From contig NZ_JALIDZ010000013.1 of the NCBI RefSeq assembly GCF_025397915.1, forward strand, positions 112,407-176,406: DNA of 64,000 nucleotides. Reading direction: 5' to 3'. The notes under the pieces were generated by a model. The model was not told where the DNA came from and searched no databases. It saw nothing but the letters and a program-made list of their open reading frames with translations. Made by a program: the position numbers and the translations under genes. Within the stretch, counting starts at the first letter, position 1. The number at the start of each line of letters is the position of its first letter. The stretch is from Microbaculum marinisediminis. Lineage in GTDB: Bacteria; Pseudomonadota; Alphaproteobacteria; Rhizobiales; Tepidamorphaceae. Of this stretch, positions 32,748-41,241 are shown piece by piece.

Positions 32748-33701
32748 TCAGTTCTTGGAGCCGATCACGCTCTTGTAGGCGTCGTGCTCCTTCGCCAGCG
32801 TCGCGCTGAAATCGGCGGCGCCCTGACGCCCCGGATACAGGTTAAGCATCCGGCCGGCCTCAAACTCCTGGTAGACCGGCGTGTCGGCCGCCGCCATGAA
32901 GGCCGCCTCGAGTTGCGAAACGGCGGCTTCGTCGGTGCCGGCCTTGACAGAAACGCCGCGCCACAGCGATGGCGGAACGTCATAGCCCTTGCCGCCGGCG
33001 GCCGGGACGTCCGCGTAGGCCTCGAGCGACTCGTCGGCCAAAGCCAGCAGCGGCTTGACCTGTCCGGCCTCGATCATCGGCGCCATCACGCTGACCTCGT
33101 CGTAGATCATGTCGAGGCGGCCGCCGATCAGGTCGGCGTGCATGTCGGATGCGTTCTCGTAGGGGATATAGCGATAGCCGACGCCAGCCGAGTCGAGGAT
33201 GATCGAGACGACGATCTCGTCGAAGCTCGCCGCCCCGGTTCCGCCGACCAGCAGTTCCTTGTCGGCCGAGGCGACGTCGTCCCACGAGCCGATGCCGCCG
33301 TCCTCGGCGCCGTAGAGCATGCCAATGTCGACATGCGCGCGCATCACCGGCGCCAGGTCGGTGTGGGAGAGGTCGGTCAGGCCAGTGATCTCGTTGGTCA
33401 GCTGATCCGGCGTGACGCTGAATAGCGTGCAGCCGTCGGCATCGCGCGCCAGCACTTCTTCCATCGCGGTGATCGACGAGGCGCCCGGCATGTTGATCAC
33501 CGTGACCGGTACGCCCAGCGCGTCGCCGACGCCCGGTGCCATGCTGCGGGCGAACGTGTCGCTGCCGCCGCCGGCACCCCAGCCGACGATCCATTCGACG
33601 CTATCGCACGGATAGTCGGCGGCGTGTCCGGCCAGGGGTGCCATCATTACCGCGCCGCCTGCCACGATGGCGGCGGCAATCGTTCCTACACTGTGGAACA
33701 T
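32748..33701 (-). CDS. tripartite tricarboxylate transporter substrate-binding protein (TctC/Bug family)
   Basis: 317 residues from the ATG at 33699-33701, which has GGAGGGAAC directly upstream; a longer frame to 33722 would put the ribosome site inside the gene. Residues 1-27 form a signal peptide ending GHAAD. The Bug-type opening 'VEWIVGWGAGGGSDTFARSM' replaces the more common 'VPYPPGGPTD', with PGASSITAMEEV after it, as in family members that bind carboxylates by the pyrrolidone-like loop. It captures the solute in the periplasm. Divergent regulator and dyads lie 90 bp upstream. Confidence 0.9.
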   Translation of the reverse strand: MFHSVGTIAAAIVAGGAVMMAPLAGHAADYPCDSVEWIVGWGAGGGSDTFARSMAPGVGDALGVPVTVINMPGASSITAMEEVLARDADGCTLFSVTPDQLTNEITGLTDLSHTDLAPVMRAHVDIGMLYGAEDGGIGSWDDVASADKELLVGGTGAASFDEIVVSIILDSAGVGYRYIPYENASDMHADLIGGRLDMIYDEVSVMAPMIEAGQVKPLLALADESLEAYADVPAAGGKGYDVPPSLWRGVSVKAGTDEAAVSQLEAAFMAAADTPVYQEFEAGRMLNLYPGRQGAADFSATLAKEHDAYKSVIGSKN

Positions 33702-33780
33702 AGTTCCCTCCAAGCTTGCCATTGTCGGCTATTTTCTAGGTTGCCGTACGCGACTTGCGATGCGGCCGGAGCATACTAGC

Positions 33781-33802
33781 CAGACAAAGTTTGTCTGACA
33801 AA
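33781..33802. promoter_or_regulatory. FadR-type operator ahead of tctCBA
   Basis: Two overlapping perfect palindromes share a half-site: CAGACAAA-G-TTTGTCTG (33781-33797) and TTTGTC-T-GACAAA (33790-33802). The core TTGTCnGACAA fits the TnGTnnnACnA consensus of FadR-subfamily GntR regulators. It is 80 bp upstream of the tctC ATG and at the end of the GntR gene. A matching site is at 34589-34601. Confidence 0.7.
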
Positions 33803-33828
33803 TACTTGTTGTCGACGATGTGTGGATT

Positions 33829-34545
33829 TTAGTTCTGGCGGCCTTTCGGGGCGGGCAGGAGCCCGGCATCCTCGGCCGCCGTGGTCAGGTGGACGAGCAT
33901 CGCCGCGCGGGCTCGGTCGGGATCGCGGGCGCGGATCGCGCGGTAGATGGCGGTATGCTCCATGTAGTTCTTGGCCAGCACCGATTCGTCTTGTGCGGCG
34001 GGCGGATAGGACAGCTCGACATTGTTGCGCAGGCTGGTGTCGAGCAGCCGCGCGAAATCGATGAAGTAGCGGTTGCCGGTCGCTTGGGCGATGGCGCGAT
34101 GGAAAGCGGTGTCGGCCTGGATCGCCGCCTCGCGGTCGGTCAGGGCCGCCTCCATGCTCTGCACGGCATCTTCTATCGCTTTGATATCACTATCGTTCCA
34201 GCGGTCCGCCGCCATCGCGGCGCCGGCCGTCTCGATGACCATACGAAGTTCGAAGATCTGTGCCTGGTCTTCGCGGCTGTCAGCGGCGTCGGGGGGGATG
34301 CGGAACGCGTGGCCGTTGCCCGATCCGACGATAAACAGTCCGGCGCCGCGGCGGCTGAACAGGATGCCGTCGTGCTTCAGCTTCGAGATGGCATCGCGGA
34401 CCGTCGCCCGGCTGGCGCCGAACCGGCTGCACAGCTCGCGTTCCGTGGGCAGACGCTGGCCCTCCGCATAGACGCCCTCGGCGATTTCCTCGCGCAAGGT
34501 TACCGCAATCATGTCCGGCGCTGCCGCACGCTGCCTGTGAGCCAC
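33829..34545 (-). CDS. GntR-family regulator, FadR/FCD type
   Basis: 238 residues from a GTG at 34543-34545. An ATG frame reaches 34653, but it would place the operator-like dyad at 34589-34601 inside the coding sequence, and its first 36 residues look unstructured; AGGGACGA precedes the GTG. The helix-turn-helix is in EEIAEGVYAEGQRLPTEREL and FGASRATVRDAISKLKHDGI. The FCD domain has ADTAFHRAIAQATGNRYF with the metal-binding Asp and His, and NYMEHTAIYRAIRARD with another His. It lies between the tct operon (same strand, downstream) and the divergent enoyl-CoA hydratase gene, both of which have TTGTCnGACAA sites. Probable local repressor. Confidence 0.88.
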   Translation of the reverse strand: MAHRQRAAAPDMIAVTLREEIAEGVYAEGQRLPTERELCSRFGASRATVRDAISKLKHDGILFSRRGAGLFIVGSGNGHAFRIPPDAADSREDQAQIFELRMVIETAGAAMAADRWNDSDIKAIEDAVQSMEAALTDREAAIQADTAFHRAIAQATGNRYFIDFARLLDTSLRNNVELSYPPAAQDESVLAKNYMEHTAIYRAIRARDPDRARAAMLVHLTTAAEDAGLLPAPKGRQN

Positions 34546-34588
34546 CGAAAAGTCGTCCCTTCGCAGATTGTCCCGCCGGGTCGGGGGA

Positions 34589-34601
34589 GTTGTCAGACAA
34601 C
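34589..34601. promoter_or_regulatory. FadR-type operator between the GntR and enoyl-CoA hydratase genes
   Basis: Perfect 13-bp palindrome GTTGTCAGACAAC, sharing the core TTGTCnGACAA with 33790-33802. It lies 44 bp upstream of the chosen GTG of the GntR gene and 69 bp upstream of the divergent hydratase ATG, so it could serve both. A looser dyad CCGAC-AA-GTCGG lies at about 34636-34647. Confidence 0.7.
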
Positions 34602-34669
34602 ATTTTGAGTGATTATAGTGCCCACCACGATCATCCGACAAGTCGGACGCCACGCATCACGGAGGGAAC

Positions 34670-35449
34670 ATGGCTGGCGACGTGCTACTGGAACGCGACG
34701 GTGGCATTGCTGTCGTCACCCTCTCGCAGCCTGACAAGCTGAACGCCATGACGACCGCCATGTATGATCGCCTGGGGGCGATCATGGACACGGTTTCCGC
34801 CGACGATTCGGTGCGCTGCGTGGTGCTGCGCGGGGCCGGCGAGCGCGCGTTCTGCCCCGGCAGCGACATCACAGAATTCGGCGGCGAACGCGAAGGCCGC
34901 GCGCAGGCGAAAGACTACGCCGGGCGCACCAACGCCAGCGTCTTCAAGGTCGGCACCTGCCGCCATCCCACTGTCGCCCTGATTCGCGGCGTCTGCGTGG
35001 GCGGCGGCATGGAAATCGCCAGCATGTGCGACGTCCGCATCTGTGGTCGCAGCAGCCGGTTCGGCATTCCCATCAATCGGCTCGGCCTGACCGTCGACTA
35101 CGACGAGCTCGGCATGCTGGTCGAGCTGATCGGCCGCCGGCGCACGCTCGAGCTGCTCCTGGAAGGCCGCATCATCGACGCCGGCGAGGCCGAGCGGATC
35201 GGACTCGTGACGCGCTGCGTCGCAGACGGCGACGTCGAGGCCGACGCGATGGCGACGGCCGGTCGAATCGCCGAAGCCGCGCCGCTGGTCAACCGGTGGC
35301 ACAAGCGCTTCGTGCGCCGGCTCGCCGAGCCCGGCCCGCTGTCCGAGGCCGAGCTTAACGAAGCGTTCGACTGCTTCGATACCGAGGACTATCGAATCGG
35401 CCGCGCCGCCTTCGCCGAAAAGAAGACGCCGCAGTTCGTCGGACGCTGA
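34670..35449 (+). CDS. enoyl-CoA hydratase/isomerase family protein
   Basis: 259 residues with GGAGGGAAC before the ATG. Crotonase fold marks: 'LSQPDKLNAMTTAMYDRLGA', oxyanion-hole segments 'GAGERAFCPGSDITEF' and 'ALIRGVCVGGGMEIASMCDV'. The second catalytic Glu of true hydratases is not obvious (GLTVDYDELG), so it could be an isomerase, lyase or carnitinyl-CoA dehydratase-like enzyme. It heads a plus-strand operon with an aminotransferase, ureohydrolase and CoA-transferase. With the CoA-transferase it presumably acts on a CoA-activated acid. Confidence 0.88.
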   Translation: MAGDVLLERDGGIAVVTLSQPDKLNAMTTAMYDRLGAIMDTVSADDSVRCVVLRGAGERAFCPGSDITEFGGEREGRAQAKDYAGRTNASVFKVGTCRHPTVALIRGVCVGGGMEIASMCDVRICGRSSRFGIPINRLGLTVDYDELGMLVELIGRRRTLELLLEGRIIDAGEAERIGLVTRCVADGDVEADAMATAGRIAEAAPLVNRWHKRFVRRLAEPGPLSEAELNEAFDCFDTEDYRIGRAAFAEKKTPQFVGR

Positions 35450-35493
35450 CGCTCCGACACTCCCCCGCAGGGTTCGCAAGGAAAGAAACGGCC

Positions 35494-36861
35494 ATGAAGC
35501 CCAATTCCGCCGCCGCGCGCGACATCGCCTACCATCTCCATCCCGCCACCAACGCCCGCCGCCACGAACAGATCGGGCCGATGGTGATCGAGCGCGGACA
35601 CGGCATCTACGTGGTCGACGACCAGGGCCAGGAATACATCGAGGGGCTGGCCGGCCTGTGGAGCGTCGCCGTCGGGTTTGGCGAGGAACGGCTGGCGCGC
35701 GTCGCCGACGCGCAGCTTCGCAAACTGCCCTATTATCATTCCTTCGCCCACAAATCGCACCCCGCCGTGATCGATCTGTCGGAGCGGCTGGTCGGCATCT
35801 CGCCGGAGCGGCTGACGAAGGTGTTCTTCACCAACTCCGGCTCCGAGGCCAACGACACGGCGATCAAACTGATCTGGTATGCCAACAACGCCCGCGGCCG
35901 GCCGGAGAAGAAAAAGATCATCTCGCGGCACAGGGCCTATCACGGCATCACCATCGCGGCGGCGAGCCTGACCGGTCTGCCGCCCAACCACCGGCTGTTC
36001 GACCTGCCGCTGCCCGGTTTCCTCCATGTCTCCTGTCCGCATCACTACCGCGGCGCCGAACCCGGCGAGAGCCAGGAGGACTTCGCGACCCGTCTCGCCG
36101 AAGAACTCGACGAGACGATCGTGCGCGAGGGACCCGACACGGTCGCCGCCTTCATCGGCGAGCCGCTTATGGGGGCAGGCGGCGTCATCGTCCCACCGCG
36201 CACCTACTGGGAGAAGATCCAGGCGGTGCTGCGCAAGCACGATGTCTGGCTTATCGCCGACGAGGTCATCAACGGCTTCGGTCGGACGGGGCGGATGTTC
36301 GCCTGCGAGACCTACGGCATCGATCCCGACGTGATGGTGCTGTCGAAGCAGATCACCTCGTCGTACGCGCCGCTGGCCGCGGTGCTGATCAGCGACGAGA
36401 TCTACGAGGCGGTCGCCGACGGATCCGCCGAGGTGGGCACCTTCGGCCACGGCTTCACCGGCAGCGGCCATCCGGTCGCCACCGCCGTCGGACTGGAAAA
36501 CCTGAACATCATCGAGGAGCGGGACCTCGTCGGCCATGCCGCCGCGATGAGCGCACCGTTCCTCGACGCCCTGCACGGATTTGCCGACCGGCCGCTGGTC
36601 GGCGAGACGCGGGGCGCCGGCCTCATTGGGGCCGTCGAGCTGGTCGCCGACAAGGCAACCAAAGCGGCGTTCGCCCAGCCCGGCGCGACCGGCCAGGCGG
36701 TTGCCGAAGCCTGTCACCGGGAAGGTCTGATCATCCGTGCGATCGGCGACGTGATCGCGTTCTGCCCGCCGCTGATCATCGAGGCCGGCGAGATCGCCGA
36801 CATGTTCGCCCGGTTCGATCGCGCTCTGTCGCAGGTCGAAGCGACACAGGCCGCAGCGTGA
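35494..36861 (+). CDS. class III (omega-amino acid) aminotransferase
   Basis: 455 residues. Family features: 'HGIYVVDDQGQEYIEGLAGL', 'FTNSGSEANDTAIKLIWY' for phosphate binding, VWLIADEVINGFGRTG for the pyridine-ring Asp, and MVLSKQITSSYAPLAAVLIS with the Schiff-base Lys. Enzymes of this length and motif set include beta-alanine:pyruvate, GABA:pyruvate and taurine transaminases. Together with the ureohydrolase that follows (4 bp overlap or 8 bp gap depending on start) it could transaminate the amino acid released from a guanidino acid. Confidence 0.92.
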   Translation: MKPNSAAARDIAYHLHPATNARRHEQIGPMVIERGHGIYVVDDQGQEYIEGLAGLWSVAVGFGEERLARVADAQLRKLPYYHSFAHKSHPAVIDLSERLVGISPERLTKVFFTNSGSEANDTAIKLIWYANNARGRPEKKKIISRHRAYHGITIAAASLTGLPPNHRLFDLPLPGFLHVSCPHHYRGAEPGESQEDFATRLAEELDETIVREGPDTVAAFIGEPLMGAGGVIVPPRTYWEKIQAVLRKHDVWLIADEVINGFGRTGRMFACETYGIDPDVMVLSKQITSSYAPLAAVLISDEIYEAVADGSAEVGTFGHGFTGSGHPVATAVGLENLNIIEERDLVGHAAAMSAPFLDALHGFADRPLVGETRGAGLIGAVELVADKATKAAFAQPGATGQAVAEACHREGLIIRAIGDVIAFCPPLIIEAGEIADMFARFDRALSQVEATQAAA

Positions 36862-36869
36862 GCCCCGCA

Positions 36870-37823
36870 ATGGACCGGACCCTTCATCAGCCGCTGAGCG
36901 GCAACGACATGCCGCGCTTCGGCGGCATCGCCACCATGATGCGGCTTCCCCACGTCGCCGATGCAACGGGTCTCGACGCCTGCTTCGTCGGCATCCCGCT
37001 GGACATCGGCACCGGCAACCGCTCGGGCACGCGCTTCGGGGCCCGCCAGATTCGCGCCGAATCGGTGCTGATCCGGCCCTACAACATGGCGACGTGGGCG
37101 GCCCCCTTCGATTCACTGTCGGTCGCCGACGTCGGCGACATCCCGACCAATCCGTACGACCTCAAGGACAGCGTGCGGATCATCGAGACTTTCTATTCCG
37201 ACCTGCTGGGCAAGGGTGTGCGGCCGCTCGGCATGGGCGGCGACCATACGCTGGTGCTGCCCGTCTTGCGCGCGATCCATGGCCGGCACGGCAAGGTGGC
37301 GCTGATCCACGTCGACGCCCACGCCGACGTCAACGACACGATGTCGGGCGAGACGATCGCCCACGGCACGCCGATCCGGCGTGCCGTCGAGGAGGGCTTG
37401 GTCGATCCGGGCCGCAGCGTGCAGATCGGCCTGCGGGGCACCGGCTACGCCGCGGACGATTTCGACTGGCCGCGGCGGCAGGGTTTCCGCGTCGTTCCTG
37501 CCGAGGACTGCTGGTATCGCTCGCTTGGCCCCCTGATGGAGGAAGTGCGCGAACGGGTGGGAACCGCTCCGGTCTACATGACCTTCGACATCGATTCGCT
37601 CGATCCGGGCTTTGCACCGGGCACGGGCACCCCGGAGCCCGGCGGCCTGCTGCCGCAGCAGGCGCTTGAGATCATTCGCGGCTGCCGCGGCCTCGATCTG
37701 GTCGGTGCCGACCTCGTCGAGGTATCGCCGCCCTACGATCCGTCGGGCAACACCGCGCTGACCGCGGCCAATTTCCTGTTCGAGATGCTGTGCGTCCTGC
37801 CGGGCGTGCACTATCGCGACTGA
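36870..37823 (+). CDS. ureohydrolase of the agmatinase family
   Basis: 317 residues from the ATG at 36870; a GTG at 36858 overlapping the previous stop would add four residues. The two manganese clusters are complete: LGMGGDHT (His), IHVDAHADVND (Asp-x-His-x-Asp), and 'MTFDIDSLDPGFAPGTGTPE' (Asp-x-Asp and the substrate loop). The family hydrolyses agmatine, guanidinobutyrate, guanidinopropionate, proclavaminate or formiminoglutamate. Neighbouring aminotransferase, CoA-transferase and hydratase genes argue for a guanidino acid rather than agmatine, giving urea plus an omega-amino acid. The precise substrate is undetermined. Confidence 0.92.
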   Translation: MDRTLHQPLSGNDMPRFGGIATMMRLPHVADATGLDACFVGIPLDIGTGNRSGTRFGARQIRAESVLIRPYNMATWAAPFDSLSVADVGDIPTNPYDLKDSVRIIETFYSDLLGKGVRPLGMGGDHTLVLPVLRAIHGRHGKVALIHVDAHADVNDTMSGETIAHGTPIRRAVEEGLVDPGRSVQIGLRGTGYAADDFDWPRRQGFRVVPAEDCWYRSLGPLMEEVRERVGTAPVYMTFDIDSLDPGFAPGTGTPEPGGLLPQQALEIIRGCRGLDLVGADLVEVSPPYDPSGNTALTAANFLFEMLCVLPGVHYRD

Positions 37824-37845
37824 TCGTACAATTCAGGAGGCAACT

Positions 37846-39069
37846 ATGGACGACGCGCGCAAGGGGCCGCTGCACGGTATCGTGGTTCTCGAACTGGCCC
37901 ATGTCATGGCCGGCCCGACATGCGGCCGGATGCTGGCCGACATGGGCGCCGACGTCATCAAGATAGAGCGGTTGCCCGGCGGCGATGACACCCGCCGCGA
38001 CCGGGTGACCTCGGAGTCTTCGGAAGACGACGATTCGTACGCCTTCATGATGATGAACCGCAACAAGCGCGGCCTGGCGCTCGATCTGAAGACCGAGTCG
38101 GGCAAGGCGGTGTTGCGGCGGCTACTCGAAAAGGCCGACGTGCTGATCGAGAACTACCGCCACGACACCATGGCCAAGCTCGGCTTTTCCTACGAGACGC
38201 TGCACGAAACCTATCCGCGGCTGGTCTATTGCGCGGTGTCGGGATTCGGCCGGACCGGTCCCTACGCGACGCGGGGCGGCTTCGACCTGGTTGCCCAGGG
38301 CATGAGCGGCATCATGAGTTTCACCGGCGAAGGCGACGGCCGACCGCCGGTCAAGATGGGCGCGCCGGTGACCGACATCACCGCCGGCATCCTCGCCGCC
38401 ATGGGCGTCTGTGCCGCCCTTCACAACCGCAACGTCACCGGCAAGGGACAGATGGTCGACACCTCGCTGTTCGAGGCAGGCATCACCTTCAGCTACTGGC
38501 ACTCCGCCATCAGCTTTGCCACCGGCGACAGTCCCGGCGCGCTCGGATCCCGCCATCCGCTCAACGCGCCCTATCAGGCCTACCGGACGGCGGATGGCTG
38601 GATCAACATCGGCGGGGCGAACGAATCCAACTGGCACCGCCTGGTCGCCGCGCTCGACGCCGAGGAGCTTGGAACGGATCCCCGGTTCTTTGACAACGGC
38701 GCCCGGATGGCCAATGTCGACGCGCTAGAACAGGAGCTCAACGCGCGGCTGTCGCAGCGCACCACCGCCGTGTGGATGGCCGTCCTCGACGCCGCCGGCG
38801 TACCCGCCGGACCGATCATGTCGGTCGACGAGATGCACCGCGACGCCCAGACCGTGTCTCGCGGCATGGTGACGGAGTGCGATCACCTGCGGCACGGCAC
38901 CGTCAAGACGATCGGCTTTCCGGTGAAGTTCGACGAGACGCCGGCCGGCGTCTGGCGCGCCGCCCCCGTTTTCGGCCAGCACAGCCGCGAGGTGCTGAAG
39001 GAATACGGCTATGCCGACGCGGAGATCGACGGGTTTGTCGCCGAGGGGGCCATCCAGCCCGGCGCGTGA
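37846..39069 (+). CDS. CoA-transferase family III (CaiB/BaiF)
   Basis: 407 residues with AGGAGG 6 bp before the ATG. Opening 'GIVVLELAHVMAGPTCGRML' and ADMGADVIKIERLPGGDDTR is the family's N-terminal Rossmann part. The catalytic Asp region is GFDLVAQGMSGIMSFTGE and MGAPVTDITAGILAAMG. Such enzymes move CoA between organic acids through glutamyl/aspartyl-anhydride intermediates and include carnitine, formate/oxalate and mesaconate CoA-transferases. Last intact gene of the operon. It supplies the CoA thioester for the hydratase at the other end. Confidence 0.92.
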   Translation: MDDARKGPLHGIVVLELAHVMAGPTCGRMLADMGADVIKIERLPGGDDTRRDRVTSESSEDDDSYAFMMMNRNKRGLALDLKTESGKAVLRRLLEKADVLIENYRHDTMAKLGFSYETLHETYPRLVYCAVSGFGRTGPYATRGGFDLVAQGMSGIMSFTGEGDGRPPVKMGAPVTDITAGILAAMGVCAALHNRNVTGKGQMVDTSLFEAGITFSYWHSAISFATGDSPGALGSRHPLNAPYQAYRTADGWINIGGANESNWHRLVAALDAEELGTDPRFFDNGARMANVDALEQELNARLSQRTTAVWMAVLDAAGVPAGPIMSVDEMHRDAQTVSRGMVTECDHLRHGTVKTIGFPVKFDETPAGVWRAAPVFGQHSREVLKEYGYADAEIDGFVAEGAIQPGA

Positions 39070-39229
39070 GCGCGCCGGCGCCGCCGCGGCGGTCAACCGC
39101 CGCCCCCTCGAACCCGCCGCGCGGCTCCCCGCTGCCCACCATCCCGCCTGCGCCGGCGCAAGGCGGCGCCGCGAACTGTTCGCCATCGCATTGTGAGCGA
39201 TCCGATATTCGCCCGCGCTCGTTCGCCCG

Positions 39230-39695
39230 TTGGGCCTGCGCCTGCCGGTCTATCCGGTGAAGGGATACTCGATCACGCTGCCGATCGCGGACGAAGTGCG
39301 CGCCGGTTTCCACGGTCATGGACGAAACCTACAAGATCGCCATCACCCGGCTGGGATCGTCGATCCGGGTCGGCGGCACCGCCGAGATCGCCGGATACGA
39401 TCTGTCGCTGCGGCCCGGCCGGCGGGGACCGCTCGATTTTTCGGTCAGCGACCTGTTCGGCGGCGGCGGTCAGATGGACAAGGCGACGTTCTGGTGCGGC
39501 CTCAGGCCGATGACACCGGACGGACCTCCGATCGTCGGCGCGACGCGCATCGACGGGCTGTATCTCAATACGGGGCGGGGCACGCTGGGGTGGACGATGG
39601 CCTGCGGCTCGGCGCGGGTGCTCGCGGACCTGATCTCGGGGCAGACGCCCGACGTCGACGTCAGCGAACTGGGCCTGCAGCGCTACCAGACATAG
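39230..39695 (+). pseudogene. D-amino acid dehydrogenase (DadA-like) C-terminal fragment, frameshifted
   Basis: First frame: [20 protein letters not shown], the middle of the FAD oxidoreductase. After a one-base shift at about 39303, second frame: [19 protein letters not shown], '[19 protein letters not shown]', then '[19 protein letters not shown]' and [20 protein letters not shown], the conserved DadA end. The N-terminal FAD-binding half is missing; sequence upstream (39070-39229) is low-complexity GC-rich and matches nothing. It could formerly have extended the amino-acid cassette. Confidence 0.75.
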
Positions 39696-39774
39696 CCGCG
39701 CCGGGAATCGTGCCATGGCGGGGCTAGCCGGGCGGTATTGGGTCTGGGTAACAAGCCGTAACTCTTGATCCGAG

Positions 39775-40779
39775 CTACGCCGGTTCCTCGTTGCCGCGAT
39801 GTAGGAAGACGCGAGACAACTCGACGCCTTCGTCGAGATCGACGGCCGAGTTAGGGCGCGCATCGCGATACTGCCTGGCGAGCTGTCGAACAGCTTCGTC
39901 TTCTCGCGGGCCGTACAGCTCTCGGGTGGCGTGGATCGCGCGCAATGTGTTGCAGTGGCGGACGCCGTCCGAAGGCAAATTAATCCTCCGAGGGGCGTTT
40001 TCGTCCCAGCTCGCCAATAGGCAGGCTTTTGGCGAAAGCGGAAACGTGACCTGTACGTACGGATTGCCGAGGCTGGGGCCAAAGGGCAGGTCGTTCTTTG
40101 GCGAGAGCGTGCAAACCACCGGGTCGTCGCCAGTTATGAAGTAGCTATCGCTGCTCGCCGACATAACCGACCACTGCATGGCGTGGAGTTGCGGCGCCGC
40201 TTTCTCTATTTCTACCAGAGCCCGGAGCGTCCAACCCTTGTTGACTGATAAATCGTGCCCTTCTGGGTGAAGCCAAGCGTGGCGGATCTCATCCTTTTCT
40301 GCGTCCGATAGGGGACGCATGTCCGCCTCGAATTTCTGCATGTAGGCGTGAAACATGCTGTCGCTTGTCGCGACGAGGCGTTGCTTCTGTTGCTCTCTCG
40401 CGAGCTGGGTCTGCGCCCATCGATGTCGGAATCCGTCGGTGCGAACAAACATCAGACCGAGAAAGGAGGCGAAGATTTCCCTGTCTGCCGCTTCAAGGGC
40501 CTTGTCGGCAATGAGCTTGTCGAATAGCGGCGCCGCCGGCGTCTCGAAGTGTTTCTCGAATACGTCTTCGAGGGCATCTGACCGAGTTCCGTCCGGCAAA
40601 ACCATCCGGTACGCGTGCTTCTCCCACCCCTCCTTAAACGGAGTCGAGGCGCGCGCGTCGTCGAGAACCATGTCGTAGACCCAAAGTTCTTCTTCCTCGC
40701 TCGGTAATTACGTGGCAAAGCGGCTGAGGTAGAGCCGGGGAGTCTTGTGGTGGCGCTTCTTCTGCTTACGCTTGGCCAT
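39775..40779 (-). pseudogene. DUF4238-family gene with an in-frame stop
   Basis: The intact downstream frame (39775-40671) gives 298 residues ending GNEEPA, with 'SDSYFITGDDPVVCTLSP' typical of DUF4238. Reading further upstream in the same frame from the ATG at 40777-40779 gives MAKRKQKKRHHKTPRLYLSR then FAT, a TAA at 40708-40710, and LPSEEEELWVYDMVL. DUF4238 proteins start with just such a 'K.HH.VPR.YL..F......LWVYD' block, so the TAA is a nonsense codon inside the gene. A shorter product starting at the internal Met is possible but would lack the signature N-terminus. Function of the family is unknown. Confidence 0.75.
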
Positions 40780-41241
40780 AAGTGCGATCCTATTCTATCC
40801 TTAGTATAGGAGCTTTGGCGATTCGCAATATCCAGGACGAGGAAAGTATTCGTGTCCGCAATAGATGCGGCGGCCTTATCTATCCCTTGCTCTGAGCCGA
40901 TTCCGAAAAAGGTGGCTTTAGCGAAATCATTGGAGAATTGGTGTAGCTGGCAGTCTGGCGCGAACCCGTCTCTGCCGACATTTCCCTGTTTACAGGGAAA
41001 ATACAGGGAAATTGCCTCGATTTAGGCATCGGAGGCGTCTTGTGGCCCGCCATTCTCGGCGCAAAATCAATGCGTTGACAGCGAATTCCCTGCTCCCAGG
41101 AACAGGGAATTCTTTGAAGGCGAACAGGGAATTGATCCTGCAGATCAGGGAATTGATCCTGCAGATCAGGGAATTCGGGTAACCGTCCATTTCCTACACA
41201 CTTGGCGTCATTGGCAGATTTCCGGTTTTCTCGGCTTCGCA
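40780..41241. other. intergenic region with AGGGAA-type repeats ahead of IS66
   Basis: No gene is called. The stretch 40980-41180 is rich in the word CAGGGAA (or its complement TTCCCTG), seen about nine times, ending in the 21-bp tandem repeat at 41125-41175. Similar repeat-rich spacers are known to me from rhizobial genomes near insertion sequences. Confidence 0.45.
41125..41175. repeat. 21-bp tandem repeat, 2.4 copies
   Basis: Unit of 21 bp starting CAGGGAATTGATCC and ending TGCAGAT: copies at 41125-41145 and 41146-41166, with a 9-bp third start at 41167-41175. Each unit contains an ATCCTGCAGAT near-palindrome around a CTGCAG core. Confidence 0.85.

Noticed and set aside
35658..37823. 721-codon frame apparently fusing into the ureohydrolase
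   Set aside because: Its first two thirds are an off-frame reading of the aminotransferase gene; only the part from 36870 is real.
40980..41180. CRISPR array
   Set aside because: Repeats are short (7 and 21 bp), directly adjoining without unique spacers of constant length, and no cas gene is present.
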